Assembly: GCF_000417875.1 (NCBI RefSeq)
Contig: NW_006920877.1
Coordinates: 91,847-111,372 of the forward strand
Direction: 5' to 3'
Length of the DNA: 19,526 nt
DNA from: Pseudozyma flocculosa PF-1
Taxonomy: Eukaryota > Basidiomycota > Ustilaginomycetes > Ustilaginales > Ustilaginaceae
The notes under the pieces are model-generated. The model was given only the letters and a program-made list of their open reading frames with translations. It had not been told where the DNA came from and searched no databases. This document shows, piece after piece, positions 1-7,865 of this stretch. Each line of letters starts with the position of its first letter. Position 1 is the stretch's first letter. Made by a program: the position numbers and the translations under genes.

Positions 1-2
1 AG

Positions 3-794
3 GCCAAGCGGCTTAAGCGCCTGGCCGACCCGGACTACTCGAGCGACGAGGACGAGGCGGAGCGGCGGATCGCAGCGGCGCTCCGCGACCGGGTCACGGC
101 GCAGAGGCGGCAAGAAGAGGATGCCATCGACAAGCGGACCGCCCAGAAGCAAAAGGAGGCTGCGGCGACGAGGAAGACGCTCGGCACCACGTCGAGGGTG
201 ACGACGTACGGCAAGAGCAAGCTCGGCGGCGTCGCATCGCTGCTGCAGAAGCGCAACGGCAGCGGCAGTGGCAGCGCAGAGGGGTCGCAGCAGCCGCACG
301 GGTCCGGCGGTGCCGCGGTCCACGGAGGCCAGGCGGCCGACACCAACGACGGCGTCGTCGGCGATGACGATGATGACGACGACGACGAGCCGATGTCGAT
401 CGACCTGCACCTCCTGCTCGAGAAACGTCGAGCCGCAAAGTCCTCGTCGGGCCTCAACGGCAAGGCCGGCGGAGCAGCGACCAACGCAGCATCAGCCGGC
501 GGTGCCAACGACGACGACGAACCAGACTGGGGCAACGACGGCAGCCTTTACCGCATGTCTTCGCGGCCCTCGGTCGGCGGTGCTGCGGGCGGGGCGTCGA
601 TGTCGTCGTCGTCGTCGTCGGCGTCGGCGTCGCTGCGAACGTCGTCGGGGGCGTGGAAGCGCAAGTCGGCGTCGGACGACGCGGCGGCGGGCGCCGAGCG
701 GAAGAGGGTGCAGGACGAGCGGCGCAAAACGTCGTCGGTGCTCGTCAACAAGCGCCTCATGTCGCGCGAGTCGCAGTTCCAGCAGTCGCTCTGA
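3..794 (+). CDS. Unrecognised charged, low-complexity protein (C-terminal part, 5' end outside window)
   Basis: The reading frame is open from position 3 to a TGA at 792-794, giving 263 residues. It has no convincing start, so the gene enters from the left edge. The first ~65 residues are highly charged and probably helical (SDEDEAERRIAAALRDR, then Lys/Arg/Glu/Gln-rich). A conserved-looking patch follows (YGKSKLGGVASLLQKR). After it come an eight-Asp run, Gly/Ala/Ser-rich linkers, a Ser run encoded by TCG triplets near 600-640, and a basic tail with possible nuclear signals (WKRKS, ERKRVQDERRK) ending FQQSL. Third positions are G/C rich, as in the neighbouring genes, which supports real coding. 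I do not recognise the family. The composition suggests a nuclear regulatory or chromatin-type protein, but that is only inference. The gene converges on RRP40, with 215 bp between the stops. Confidence 0.7.
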   Translation, partial: AKRLKRLADPDYSSDEDEAERRIAAALRDRVTAQRRQEEDAIDKRTAQKQKEAAATRKTLGTTSRVTTYGKSKLGGVASLLQKRNGSGSGSAEGSQQPHGSGGAAVHGGQAADTNDGVVGDDDDDDDDEPMSIDLHLLLEKRRAAKSSSGLNGKAGGAATNAASAGGANDDDEPDWGNDGSLYRMSSRPSVGGAAGGASMSSSSSSASASLRTSSGAWKRKSASDDAAAGAERKRVQDERRKTSSVLVNKRLMSRESQFQQSL

Positions 795-1009
795 GTGAGT
801 GGCGAAAGGGGGGGCGGGGCCAACGGGGAGGATCAGGTATGGCCGAGTCGCGGGCGGCCCTGTTTCGCCCCCGGTGGGTGGGGGGTTTTTCAGCTTATGC
901 AAGTTTGTAATAGTACAGTGTCAGTGATTGGCCCGCGCTTCGACAGCTCCGACAGCCTTGATTGTGTGCTTGAGTGCTGCGGCAAAGAGGGCGGGGGGCT
1001 GCGGCGGCG
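795..1009. other. Convergent 3' intergenic region
   Basis: This lies between the stop of the left-edge gene (+) and the stop of RRP40 (-). It is GC rich except for an AT-richer island at about 888-935 (TTTTTCAGCTTATGCAAG and following), which is the likely cleavage and polyadenylation zone for both transcripts. No AATAAA is present. No gene is seen here. Confidence 0.4.
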
Positions 1010-2050
1010 TCAGAGGGACTCGTTGAGGATGGCCTTGATGGTCTTTGCGTCGAGCGAGGCGCGGTGCCTGACGATTTCATCCGCGTCCCAGCCCTCGACC
1101 TCGTCGTCGTCGTCGTCGTCGGTGTGCATCCGATCGTCGGCGGGACGGGCGAGTCGGGACGAGTCAAAGTCGACGGCATGCTGGTCGGCCAGCTTCAGAA
1201 TCTTGCCGACAGCGACGACCTGAGCGACGTTGGCGGCGCGGATCCAGACGAAGCCGTTGACGCCAATGGCGGCCTCGAAGGTGATTGATTTCGCGACGGT
1301 GCGGAGGAGGTCGTGCTTGGGTCTGACGAGGCTCCTGGCCAGACCCGTCGAGACGCGGTATGCCATGGCGACGCCCTGCGGCACGCCGCGGGCATTGGTG
1401 GCGGTGAGCTCTCCGTACCCCTCTGCTTTGCCCGTCTGCGGGTCGATGCACGTCAGCTCGGGTTCGGTGAACCGGTCGGCAGAGAGGAGGCGGGCGTAGA
1501 CGAGCGTGCCGATGGCGAGGTTGGGCTTGTGCCGCTTTGTCGCGCCCTCAAAGGAGAGGACGGGGAGGATGGCTGAGTGCGCAGCCGAGAGGTGGACGGT
1601 ATAGGATTCGGCGCCCTTGTTTGTGATTTGCCCGATGATCGAGTCGTTTGGCGCGGGGACGTACTGCCGTCGAAGGAGGGAGAGAGAGAGGGAGGAAGGG
1701 AGATGGGGTCGTCAGTCTTGCTCCTCAGCCCCCCGTTTTGGTCGTCGTGCAGGCAGGATAAGGGTCAAAAGGGAGGATCGCGGCGGGCTACTCACGCGCG
1801 TCGTGTTGGTCTCGACCCACCATCCCTCTGAGGATCTGGACTTGCCAATGCCGCTACCGCTGCCGGCAGAGGAGAGGTGTCCGAGCGCACCCGGTCGGAT
1901 GGCGGTGAGGGCGGTGTGGGGCGACGTCGGGGAAGGGAGCAGACCCGGACCCAGCTTGATTGCGCCTCCGCCTCCGCCGCCGCCGCCGCCGAGGGGCAGG
2001 GTGGAGGTGGATGCGAGCGATATCGTATCTCCCGGCAGCACTACTGTCAT
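1010..2050 (-). CDS. RRP40: Exosome complex cap subunit Rrp40 (EXOSC3), two exons
   Basis: Exon 1 is 2050-1796 and exon 2 is 1663-1010 (TGA 1012-1010), joined in phase 0 to give 302 residues. Rrp40 is one of three S1/KH cap subunits of the RNA exosome, which threads RNA to the 3'-5' nucleases in nucleus and cytoplasm. Visible family marks are TVVLPGD at the start, KLGPG after the first strand, RYVPAPND at the start of the S1 domain (directly across the splice junction), LSFEGATKRHKPN within S1, a CIDPQTGKAEGYG stretch, and the KH-associated GxNG signature as I218-GVNG followed by WIRA. The length exceeds the usual 240-275 residues because of a Gly9 run (residues 21-29) and an acidic Asp6-Glu insertion before the last helix. 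The start is set by the family N terminus; a frame extension upstream lacks an ATG. It is divergent from the carrier gene. Confidence 0.93.
1664..1795 (-). other. Spliceosomal intron in RRP40 (132 nt)
   Basis: The donor GTGAGT starts at 1795 and the acceptor CAG ends at 1664. A CTGAC branch-site candidate lies at 1715-1711, followed by a long CT tract (CCTTCCTCCCTCTCTCTCTC). Removing it joins NTTR to YVPAPND, exactly restoring the conserved Rrp40 S1 entry strand, so the splice is well supported. Confidence 0.9.
1964..1990. repeat. GCC-type trinucleotide tract encoding nine Gly in Rrp40
   Basis: There are nine consecutive Gly codons (GGC/GGA on the minus strand) between the LPL and AIKLGPG segments of the Rrp40 N-terminal domain. 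Imperfect codons (GGA) interrupt the run, as in an ageing microsatellite. It probably varies between strains. Confidence 0.7.
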
Positions 2051-2277
2051 GTTTGCGGGGCGCTGTGATGGGTCAAGGTGTCCGAAGGCGATGGCGATGG
2101 CGATGGTGGTGGCGGGTTGAGGGAAAACGGCAGGGACCAACGAGGCGCTTTGGCAAAAACTTGGGCCGCTCCAAGCGTGGATGAAATGTGGAGCGTGTGG
2201 ATCGGAAGTCGGAAATGCGCCGGCCAGCCTGGCTGCTCATGCTCTTTATCTGCTGCTTGTGCGGGGATTGCAGGCAT
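2047..2277 (-). promoter_or_regulatory. Upstream ORF of RRP40 ending in ATGA overlap
   Basis: An ATG at 2277-2275 opens a 76-codon frame that ends in TGA at 2049-2047, overlapping the RRP40 start as ATGA. The arrangement suits termination-reinitiation. The ATG may, however, lie upstream of the transcription start, because it is 227 nt from the gene start inside a short divergent promoter. The peptide (MPAIPAQAADKEHEQPG...) resembles nothing I know. Confidence 0.3.
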
Positions 2278-2450
2278 CGGGTGCGAGTCATCCCGAAAGG
2301 TGAGGCCAACCTCGACCTGCCTTGTCGGTCTCGACACCCACCCGCCGTCCACTCTCTCCTCTTTGCTCGCCCGACCCTTTCACCCCCTCTCCCCTCTCCT
2401 CCCTCCCCTCCCTCCGCCCGCTTCAGCGTCGTCGCTTCAGCGCCGTCACT
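2051..2450. promoter_or_regulatory. Divergent promoter region RRP40 / YMC1-like carrier
   Basis: About 400 bp separate the two start codons. The RRP40 side holds three GGCGAT hexamers (2087-2104). The carrier side holds a nearly pure pyrimidine tract (about 2336-2420), a typical GC-rich fungal leader. Two near-identical 14-mers follow, CTTCAGCG(T/C)CGTC, at 2421-2434 and 2435-2448, immediately before the carrier ATG. No clear TATA box is seen; TTTATC at about 2244 is the only AT-rich candidate. Confidence 0.6.
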
Positions 2451-3462
2451 ATGGCCATCTCGCAATCCCAAAAGGACGTGTTGTCGGGAACGACGGGCGG
2501 CATCGCGCAGGTGCTCGTCGGGCAGCCGCTCGACATCCTCAAGGTGCGCCTCCAGACCTCGCCGCCCGGCACGTATACGGGCATGCTCGACTGCGCGGCG
2601 CGCATCGTCAAAAACGAGGGCCCGCTCGCCTTCTACAAGGGCACACTCACCCCCTTGCTCGGCGTAGGCGCCTGCGTCTCGATCCAGTTCGGCGTCGTCG
2701 CCTCGCTCAAGCGCCACTTTGCCGCCTCCAACCTCGCCGCGGGGCGCGGCCAACGTCTGTCCAACTCCCAGTTCTACCTCGCCGGAGCGGCGGCGGGACT
2801 CGCCAATAGCTTCGTCGCGGGGCCCGTCGAACACGTCAGGATCCGGCTGCAGACCCAACCCTCCCCGCCCCTCTACCGCGGTCCGCTCGACGTGGTACGA
2901 CAGTCGCTCTCGTCTTCCGGCCTCTTCCGTGGCCTCTACCGCGGTCAGTTCGCCACCTTTGCAAGGGAGGCACACGGAATGGGAATGTACTTCCTCACCT
3001 ACGAGTACCTCGTGCAGCGCTACCTCGACTCGCACCGCCTCGCGCGCAACGACCTGCCCAACTCGTACGCCATGTTTGCCGGCGCCATGGCCGGCTACGG
3101 CCTCTGGCTCACCGCCTACCCCTTTGACGTCGTCAAGAGCAGGATGCAGACCGACGCCCTCAGCCTCGACAAGCGCAGGTTCAAGGGCACCCTCGACTGC
3201 GTCGCGCAGATCTGGAAAGAGGCCGGGGCCCGCGGCTTCTTCCGCGGCCTCATCCCCACCCTCGTCAGGAGTCCGTTTGCAAACGCAGCCACCTTTGTCG
3301 CCGTAGAATGTACGTTCACCGCGCGTCGTCGTCGAGGGAAGCGTCCCTCCCCCGCAGCTAACTCACTGACTCATTCAAATTCCCCCTCTCTCTCCCTCGT
3401 CATCGTACTTCTCCAACCGCTCTGGCACAACAGGGGCCGCGAGGAACCTCGACAGAATCTAG
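2451..3462 (+). CDS. YMC1: Mitochondrial carrier of the Ymc1/Ymc2 type (SLC25 family), two exons
   Basis: Exon 1 is 2451-3309 and exon 2 is 3434-3462 (TAG 3460-3462), giving 295 residues, the normal carrier length. The protein exchanges metabolites across the inner mitochondrial membrane; Ymc-type carriers are linked to amino-acid (glutamate or glycine) transport, but substrate is inferred only from similarity. The three ~100-residue repeats each bear the PX[DE]XX[KR]X[KR] signature: P26-LDILKVR, P125-VEHVRIR and P224-FDVVKSR, each followed by LQT or MQT. Strong Ymc marks are SGTTGGIAQVLVGQPLD, YKGTLTPLLGVGACVSIQFGV and RSPFANAATFVAVEW. The start ATGGCC follows a pyrimidine-rich leader and gives the short matrix-facing N terminus usual for carriers. 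The last exon encodes only the tail AARNLDRI plus part of Trp287. Subfamily identity is less certain than the family. Confidence 0.9.
3310..3433 (+). other. Spliceosomal intron in the carrier gene (124 nt)
   Basis: The donor is GTACGT at 3310 and the acceptor CAG ends at 3433. Branch candidates are CTAAC (3359-3363) and CTGAC (3367-3371). No AG lies between them and the acceptor. Splicing completes a TGG codon across the junction and gives the expected carrier C terminus; reading through instead adds a basic non-conserved tail. Confidence 0.88.
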
Positions 3463-4128
3463 ACGTACGCCGCACCGCCGGGGCCCGCTCAACCTCGATA
3501 GAGCCTGGAAGTCCTCCCACTCCCCGCCGCGCCGGGCTCGGCCGCTCGATAGACGTAAACGAATCCAAGGCCAAGCAGGGTCGGACATAACCATGGCGGG
3601 AGCAGCGAGACGGCAATGTAGCATACAGGGGCAGGGAGCAGGGGCAGGGACGGGTGTTTGGGGAATAGAGCCATCATAGAAAAAGTGACGAGGGCCGCTC
3701 ACAGGGGCCGCTCACAGGGGGGGAAAGGGCGGGCGTGCTACAACAGGAGCCGTGACGGTGAGGACAAAGATGAGCGGACGACGAGACAGGTTGCGTGGCG
3801 GATCGGGGAAGCGCGTGTGACGGTGACACCGGGAACGGGGCGAGGAGGAAGGGGCAAGAGAGAAGCGACGACGGCGGGCGATGGCTTGCGAAGGGCGTGC
3901 AGGGACAGAATGAAGAGCCAGCTGATAGGTCAAAAGGGAGGCCGTGCAACGGTGACAGGACCGCGATCTTGAGACGGGGAAAGGGATCGATGCAGGACGC
4001 CGTCCGAGGCGTGCCATCGTCATGATGCAAGTGCAGCGGAACGTGAGGTTCGCGGTCGTGTGGTTTGTGACTCGAGCGCGCGCGCAAGAGGGCTGAGATC
4101 GAGCGGGGCCCGCGCGCCGGCCGCTACC
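3463..4128. other. Convergent intergenic region with short tandem duplications
   Basis: This 666-bp purine-rich stretch lies between the carrier stop (+) and the Ser-rich gene stop (-). It holds two copies of CAGGGGCAGGGA (3626-3637, 3639-3650) and a perfect 13-bp tandem duplication, GGGCCGCTCACAG, at 3692-3717. The reading frames across it show no conserved protein feature. It presumably contains both 3' UTRs and poly(A) sites, though no AATAAA is visible. Confidence 0.4.
3692..3717. repeat. Perfect 13-bp tandem duplication (2 copies)
   Basis: GGGCCGCTCACAG occurs twice head to tail with no spacer and is followed by a G run. It lies in the convergent 3' region. It looks like a recent slippage or duplication product and no function is evident. 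Confidence 0.7.
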
Positions 4129-5586
4129 TCAGTCCTCGTCCATGACGACCGAGGGCCTGTCAAGATAGCGCCTGCCCGCCTCGGGCGACGGGCTGGCCTT
4201 GCCACCGTCGTGCATCAGGACATCGCCGTCGTCGCCGCCGTTGTGGGCGTCAAAGGCGTGGAACAGGCCCAGCGCCGTCTCGGACTTGGTCAGGCGGCAG
4301 GGCGAGGTGAAGTTCCTCCGTGCGGCCGCGTGGTCGCGTGTGAGCGAGAGGAAGAGGTTGCGGTCGGCATCGAGACTGCGCCTGCCCGTACCCCGGCGAC
4401 CTTGGCTGTCGTCGCCGCCCTCGGCGCGGTCCGCAACGGAAAGGTCGGTGTCGACGCAGAGGAAGCGCTCAAAGGGGTTCCTCGTCAGCCTCCGCGGGAT
4501 CGGAGAAGTAGGGATGGGCAGCGGCAGGCCAAGCTTGCGGTGCTCAAGCAGGTGCGAGCCCGTGTGCGACGCCAGCCCGACGTCCTTAGCCCCAGCCTCG
4601 GCATCGCCCTCCTTGCCTTCGCTTCCGTCCGAGGGCCTTCGGCTGTTGGACATGACGCTGAAGCCGTCTTCTTCGTAGAAGCTCCAGGCCGAGAGCAGGT
4701 TGGGATTCGGCGAGCATTCGCTGCGGCCAGGAGACACGGATCGGGCCCGGCTAGACGGCGACGGGCAAGGGGAAGGCGATGTCGAAGGCGAGCGCGATCG
4801 CGAGGGGGACAGCGAGGGGGACGCCGAGGTGGACAGGCTCGAGTTGGTTGAGGCCGACAACTGAGCGTGGACGGCGCGCAGCCTCTGGGTGTTTGGCGAT
4901 CGCGGGGACAGTGTGAGACCGTCCTTGGTGTCGCCGCACGGCTCAGAGAACTCGGCGGTGGCTGTCGGAGTGGAGGCCGGGTCGATGCATCGGCGCTCGC
5001 GCTCGCGGTCCTTGGTCGGCGTGCGCTCGACGTCGTGCGAAGGGCGAGCGTTCGCCGACACCTTGGGCGAGGCCTGCTGGGATCGCGTCTCGTCCATCAG
5101 CATGCTCGCATCGTCCGCGCAGACATTGTCGACGTCGTCGCGCAGGCTGTGGCTCATGGCGGCAGCGGCGGCTTCTTCGAGGCACTCGATGGCGGTGCGC
5201 AGGCTCCTTCGCCTTCGGCTGGAGCGCTCCTTTGGCGGCGACTTGAAGAGCGGGCCATCCTGCAGATAGGGCGAGGTGCTCGTGGGCGACGAGGTGGACG
5301 AGTTGTGCGAGGGGGTCGAGGTGCTCTTGCGGGTATACGGGTGGCTGCTGTGCCCGGTGCTATGGTAGCGGGACTGGGAGAGCGAGGGGAGCGCCTTGTC
5401 GGACGACGCGGGCGAAGGGGCGAGCTGGGCCGATTCGTCGATGGATCCACTGCGGCTGATGCGGTGCGCCCTCGCCTTGGAAGAAGAGTGGTGGTGCCTC
5501 CTAGCCACCAGGGCGATGGGTCGCCTCGGCATGGGAGCCACCAGGGTGAGCTGCTGAGGGGCGGGCGAGGAAGATCGGTCGAGCAT
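4129..5586 (-). CDS. Ser-rich, largely disordered protein of unknown function
   Basis: A single uninterrupted frame of 485 codons runs from ATG at 5586 to TGA at 4131-4129. I do not recognise it. The protein is Ser/Pro/Arg rich and mostly disordered. It has a basic N-terminal third (ALVARRHHHSSSKARAHR), a possible nuclear signal (SSRRRRSLR) leading into a short Ala-rich helix (TAIECLEEAAAAAM), and an RS/SP-repeat stretch mid-protein (SPSRSRSPSTSPSPCPSP) with many SP/TP kinase sites. Three islands look ordered or conserved: NLLSAWSFYEEDGFSVMSNSRRPSDG, RRLTRNPFERFLCVDTDLS, and TKSETALGLFHAFDAHNGGDDGDVLMHD near the C terminus. The composition suggests a nuclear, phosphorylation-regulated factor, which is inference only. 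The G/C-ending codons and the long clean frame support coding. The unusually long ATG-free leader suggests a regulated gene. The first exon could start further upstream only through an unseen intron. Confidence 0.72.
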   Translation of the reverse strand: MLDRSSSPAPQQLTLVAPMPRRPIALVARRHHHSSSKARAHRISRSGSIDESAQLAPSPASSDKALPSLSQSRYHSTGHSSHPYTRKSTSTPSHNSSTSSPTSTSPYLQDGPLFKSPPKERSSRRRRSLRTAIECLEEAAAAAMSHSLRDDVDNVCADDASMLMDETRSQQASPKVSANARPSHDVERTPTKDRERERRCIDPASTPTATAEFSEPCGDTKDGLTLSPRSPNTQRLRAVHAQLSASTNSSLSTSASPSLSPSRSRSPSTSPSPCPSPSSRARSVSPGRSECSPNPNLLSAWSFYEEDGFSVMSNSRRPSDGSEGKEGDAEAGAKDVGLASHTGSHLLEHRKLGLPLPIPTSPIPRRLTRNPFERFLCVDTDLSVADRAEGGDDSQGRRGTGRRSLDADRNLFLSLTRDHAAARRNFTSPCRLTKSETALGLFHAFDAHNGGDDGDVLMHDGGKASPSPEAGRRYLDRPSVVMDED

Positions 5587-6479
5587 CGTCGTGTGGCGGT
5601 CTCGGGAGTGCTGGAAGAAGGGATAAGAGGGCTGGTCTGGGTCGCGGGCGTTGCAAAAGGGACGCTCTGACGAGGTTCAGTTGAGACCCTTGTATGCGGA
5701 GAGGCGCGAAGCGGGAGCTTGGGGGGGTTGTGCAGGCGTCTGCCGGATCGAGAGCGCGGGTTGAAAGGCCGAGGCAGATGGCGCAAATGCTGGAGCCGAG
5801 GGAAGATGTCGAAGGGGTGGAGAGAAAACGATGCTCAAGAGGAGTGATGCTGCTGGTGCTGGGTATCAAGAGAGGCGCGGGTCGAGTGTTTACTTGGGAG
5901 GGGCAGCGGGGGAGTGGGCCGGATCGAGAGACGATGCGATGATGGAAAGGGTACAGGAGTGTGCAGCGGCGGAGGAAGGCAGTCGTTTCGAGCTGATGGG
6001 TCGTCGTGGGCTAGTTGTGGGCTGATTGACGAGGAGGGCAGCGAGTGGGCGAACGAGGCAGGAAGGGAAAGCCCGGACGAGGGGACTGAGAGATGGTCGT
6101 GAGGGGGGCAGCCGATCGAGGGTGATGATGTCGGTGGCAGTGAGCGTAGAACGCCTGCGATGCGGATGCTGCTGTTGTTGACGTCTACTGTACGATGTGC
6201 GAGGGGGCGGTTGTGGTGCGGTATGTACTTGGGGCGGGGCGATAGATTGGCTTGATGAAGGGGCGGGAGGAAGATGGAGGGGAGCGGGGAAGTGGCGAGA
6301 GAGAGAGAGGCTAAAGGTGACAGATCGCCGTCGCCCTGGCTGGGCGGCGCAGGGCGTGCACAGCGGGCAGATGGCCGTCCTGGGGTGGCGCTCGAGAGGT
6401 CGCTGGAGCGGGGGTACCGCACCCACGGGCGCCGACAACACCCTGTGCCTGGCAGCAAGGCAGGCCAGGCCAGGCCAGG
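5587..6479 (-). promoter_or_regulatory. Long ATG-free, pyrimidine-rich 5' leader/promoter of the Ser-rich gene
   Basis: Reading the minus strand, no ATG occurs in any frame between 6480 and the start at 5586. The opposite strand of the same stretch holds many ATGs. The sense strand is C/T/A rich (for example TCTCTCTCTC at 6309-6297). This is the pattern expected of a long translated-mRNA leader selected against upstream starts. Intron-like GTAAAC and GTACAT donors exist (about 5893 and 6226), but I cannot pair them convincingly. Several long frames on both strands here start at non-ATG codons and show no protein-family features. Confidence 0.5.
6297..6309. repeat. (GA)n dinucleotide tract
   Basis: GAGAGAGAGAGAG occurs here, reading as a CT tract on the sense strand of the Ser-rich gene. 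CT tracts are common core-promoter or leader elements in fungi. It may mark the upstream part of that gene's promoter. Confidence 0.5.
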
Positions 6480-6480
6480 C
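6461..6480. repeat. (CCAGG)n pentanucleotide array
   Basis: Four tandem AGGCC/CCAGG units lie in non-coding DNA just upstream of the ATG-free leader. The same pentamer recurs at 9462-9476, 17685-17704 and 19306-19320. Confidence 0.75.
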
Positions 6481-7865
6481 ATCCCCGGTCCTCGGTCGGT
6501 CAAGCGCATCCCGGCCAGCACCAGAGGGCCAGCAGAAGCCAGCAGGGCACGAGGCCGGGCGGGCAGGCAGGCGGGCGACCCTGACAGCTGCCCGGCTTGA
6601 TTTCCCGCCCGCTCGCCCGCCGCCCGCCGCCACCTGCCCGCCTGTGTGTCAAAGAGGCAGGCAGGCGGGCAGAGCGGCAGCAGAGTGCCCTGACGCTGCG
6701 TTTGTGAGCGTGGGGGAAGGGGTCGAGCCCCCCGAGCAGGCTACAGTAGGCCCGCCTGCTTGCTTGCGTTTGAGTTTGCTGAGGCCAGGAGCCAAGGGGC
6801 CGGCCAGCGCAGCGCCTTCCCCCCGTGCGTCTTTTGCCTGCCCGCTTTTCGGTTCACCTCTGGCCCTAGACCTCGCCGCGTCACTCGTCAGAGTCTCGCC
6901 TGCGGAAGACGGCCAGCCGCAGGCCGCAGACCACGTTACGCCGCCGCCGCCTGCCGCTCTCTTGCCGGTCTGACCCTGGCCTGCCTAGCCTAGCCTGACC
7001 GTGTCGTCGTGGCCGCCGCCGCCTTCGTCACTACTGCGCCCGCCTAGCTCGGTTTCGATCGGCTGGCTGGTCTCACCCTTGCCCGACCCCCCTTGTCGGC
7101 GTCAGCCACGATACGATGGCAGGCAGGCTAGGCCGAGACGAGGAGCAGCTGATGATGCTTCCCCCTCGCCCCTCTCCCTCGCCGCAGCCAAGCACCGCAG
7201 ACGAACAAAAGGCCACCATCATCATCGAGACAAAGCATTGCAGGTGCAGCCTTAGCTTGCGGTCCCGGTCCAGGGCCGAACGGGACCTCTGCTGCGTGCG
7301 CCTGAGATCCCGAAATGGAAATTGCCGGTCGGTCCGTCCTGCCCGCCAGCCCGCACAGAGCACGCGCCCTCAATCGGCCAAGCGGCTCCCCGCCCCGCCT
7401 ATGCTGAGGCTGAGGACGACCCACGACGACCGACGCCTGCCTGCCTTGATCGTCTCGAAGCTTCACCCCACACCTCACGCTCACGCTTCAAGCCTTTCGG
7501 GATCCTTTGCCCCTCTTCATGCCGGGTTCGCGGCAAACGCGGATCCAAGGCCGACGAGGCAGGGCGCTGGTCGGGAGCGGCTCGGGGCCCACCCAACACG
7601 ACGCAGCCGCCGCCGCCGCCGCCGGATCTGCTTCCGATCCTCTCCTAGAGCTTCGACAGACGGCCTCTGAACGGTCCACCGTACATCGACCAAGCGTCCA
7701 AGCAGGCAGGTCGGCAGACAAGACAGACGGCAAAAGGGGTAGAGCAGGCCAATGAGGTCCACTTCAATAAGTTACTCTTTGCCTACGTGAGGTGGGCAAG
7801 CGGCTCGGCCAGGCCAGCAGGCTGGGCCTGACACCTGGCGTCGTCGTCGTCCGCCGACGCGACAT
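6480..7865. other. Intergenic region, no gene recognised
   Basis: This 1.4-kb GC-rich stretch lies between the presumed leader of the Ser-rich gene and the aldo-keto reductase stop. It is full of GCAGGC/GCCTGC and CCTAG-type short repeats and a (CCG)n run near 7606-7623. A 7-bp inverted repeat, GGTCCCG (7261-7267) with CGGGACC (7281-7287), has a 13-nt loop. Long frames occur (for example 6197-6973 and 7116-7670), but they are repetitive, Pro/Arg/Ala-rich and show no domain. It probably holds the distal promoter of one gene and the 3' UTR of the other. Confidence 0.4.

Noticed and set aside
4060..5670. Plus-strand frames of 260-267 codons opposite the Ser-rich gene
   Set aside because: They are Arg/Gly/Val-rich compositional shadows. 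The minus frame spans 485 codons with plausible protein composition and a clean leader.
6718..6740. tRNA-like T-loop (GGGTCGAGCCCCCC)
   Set aside because: No matching acceptor, D or anticodon arms could be found around it; the same holds for GTTCGA occurrences near 16323 and 16508.
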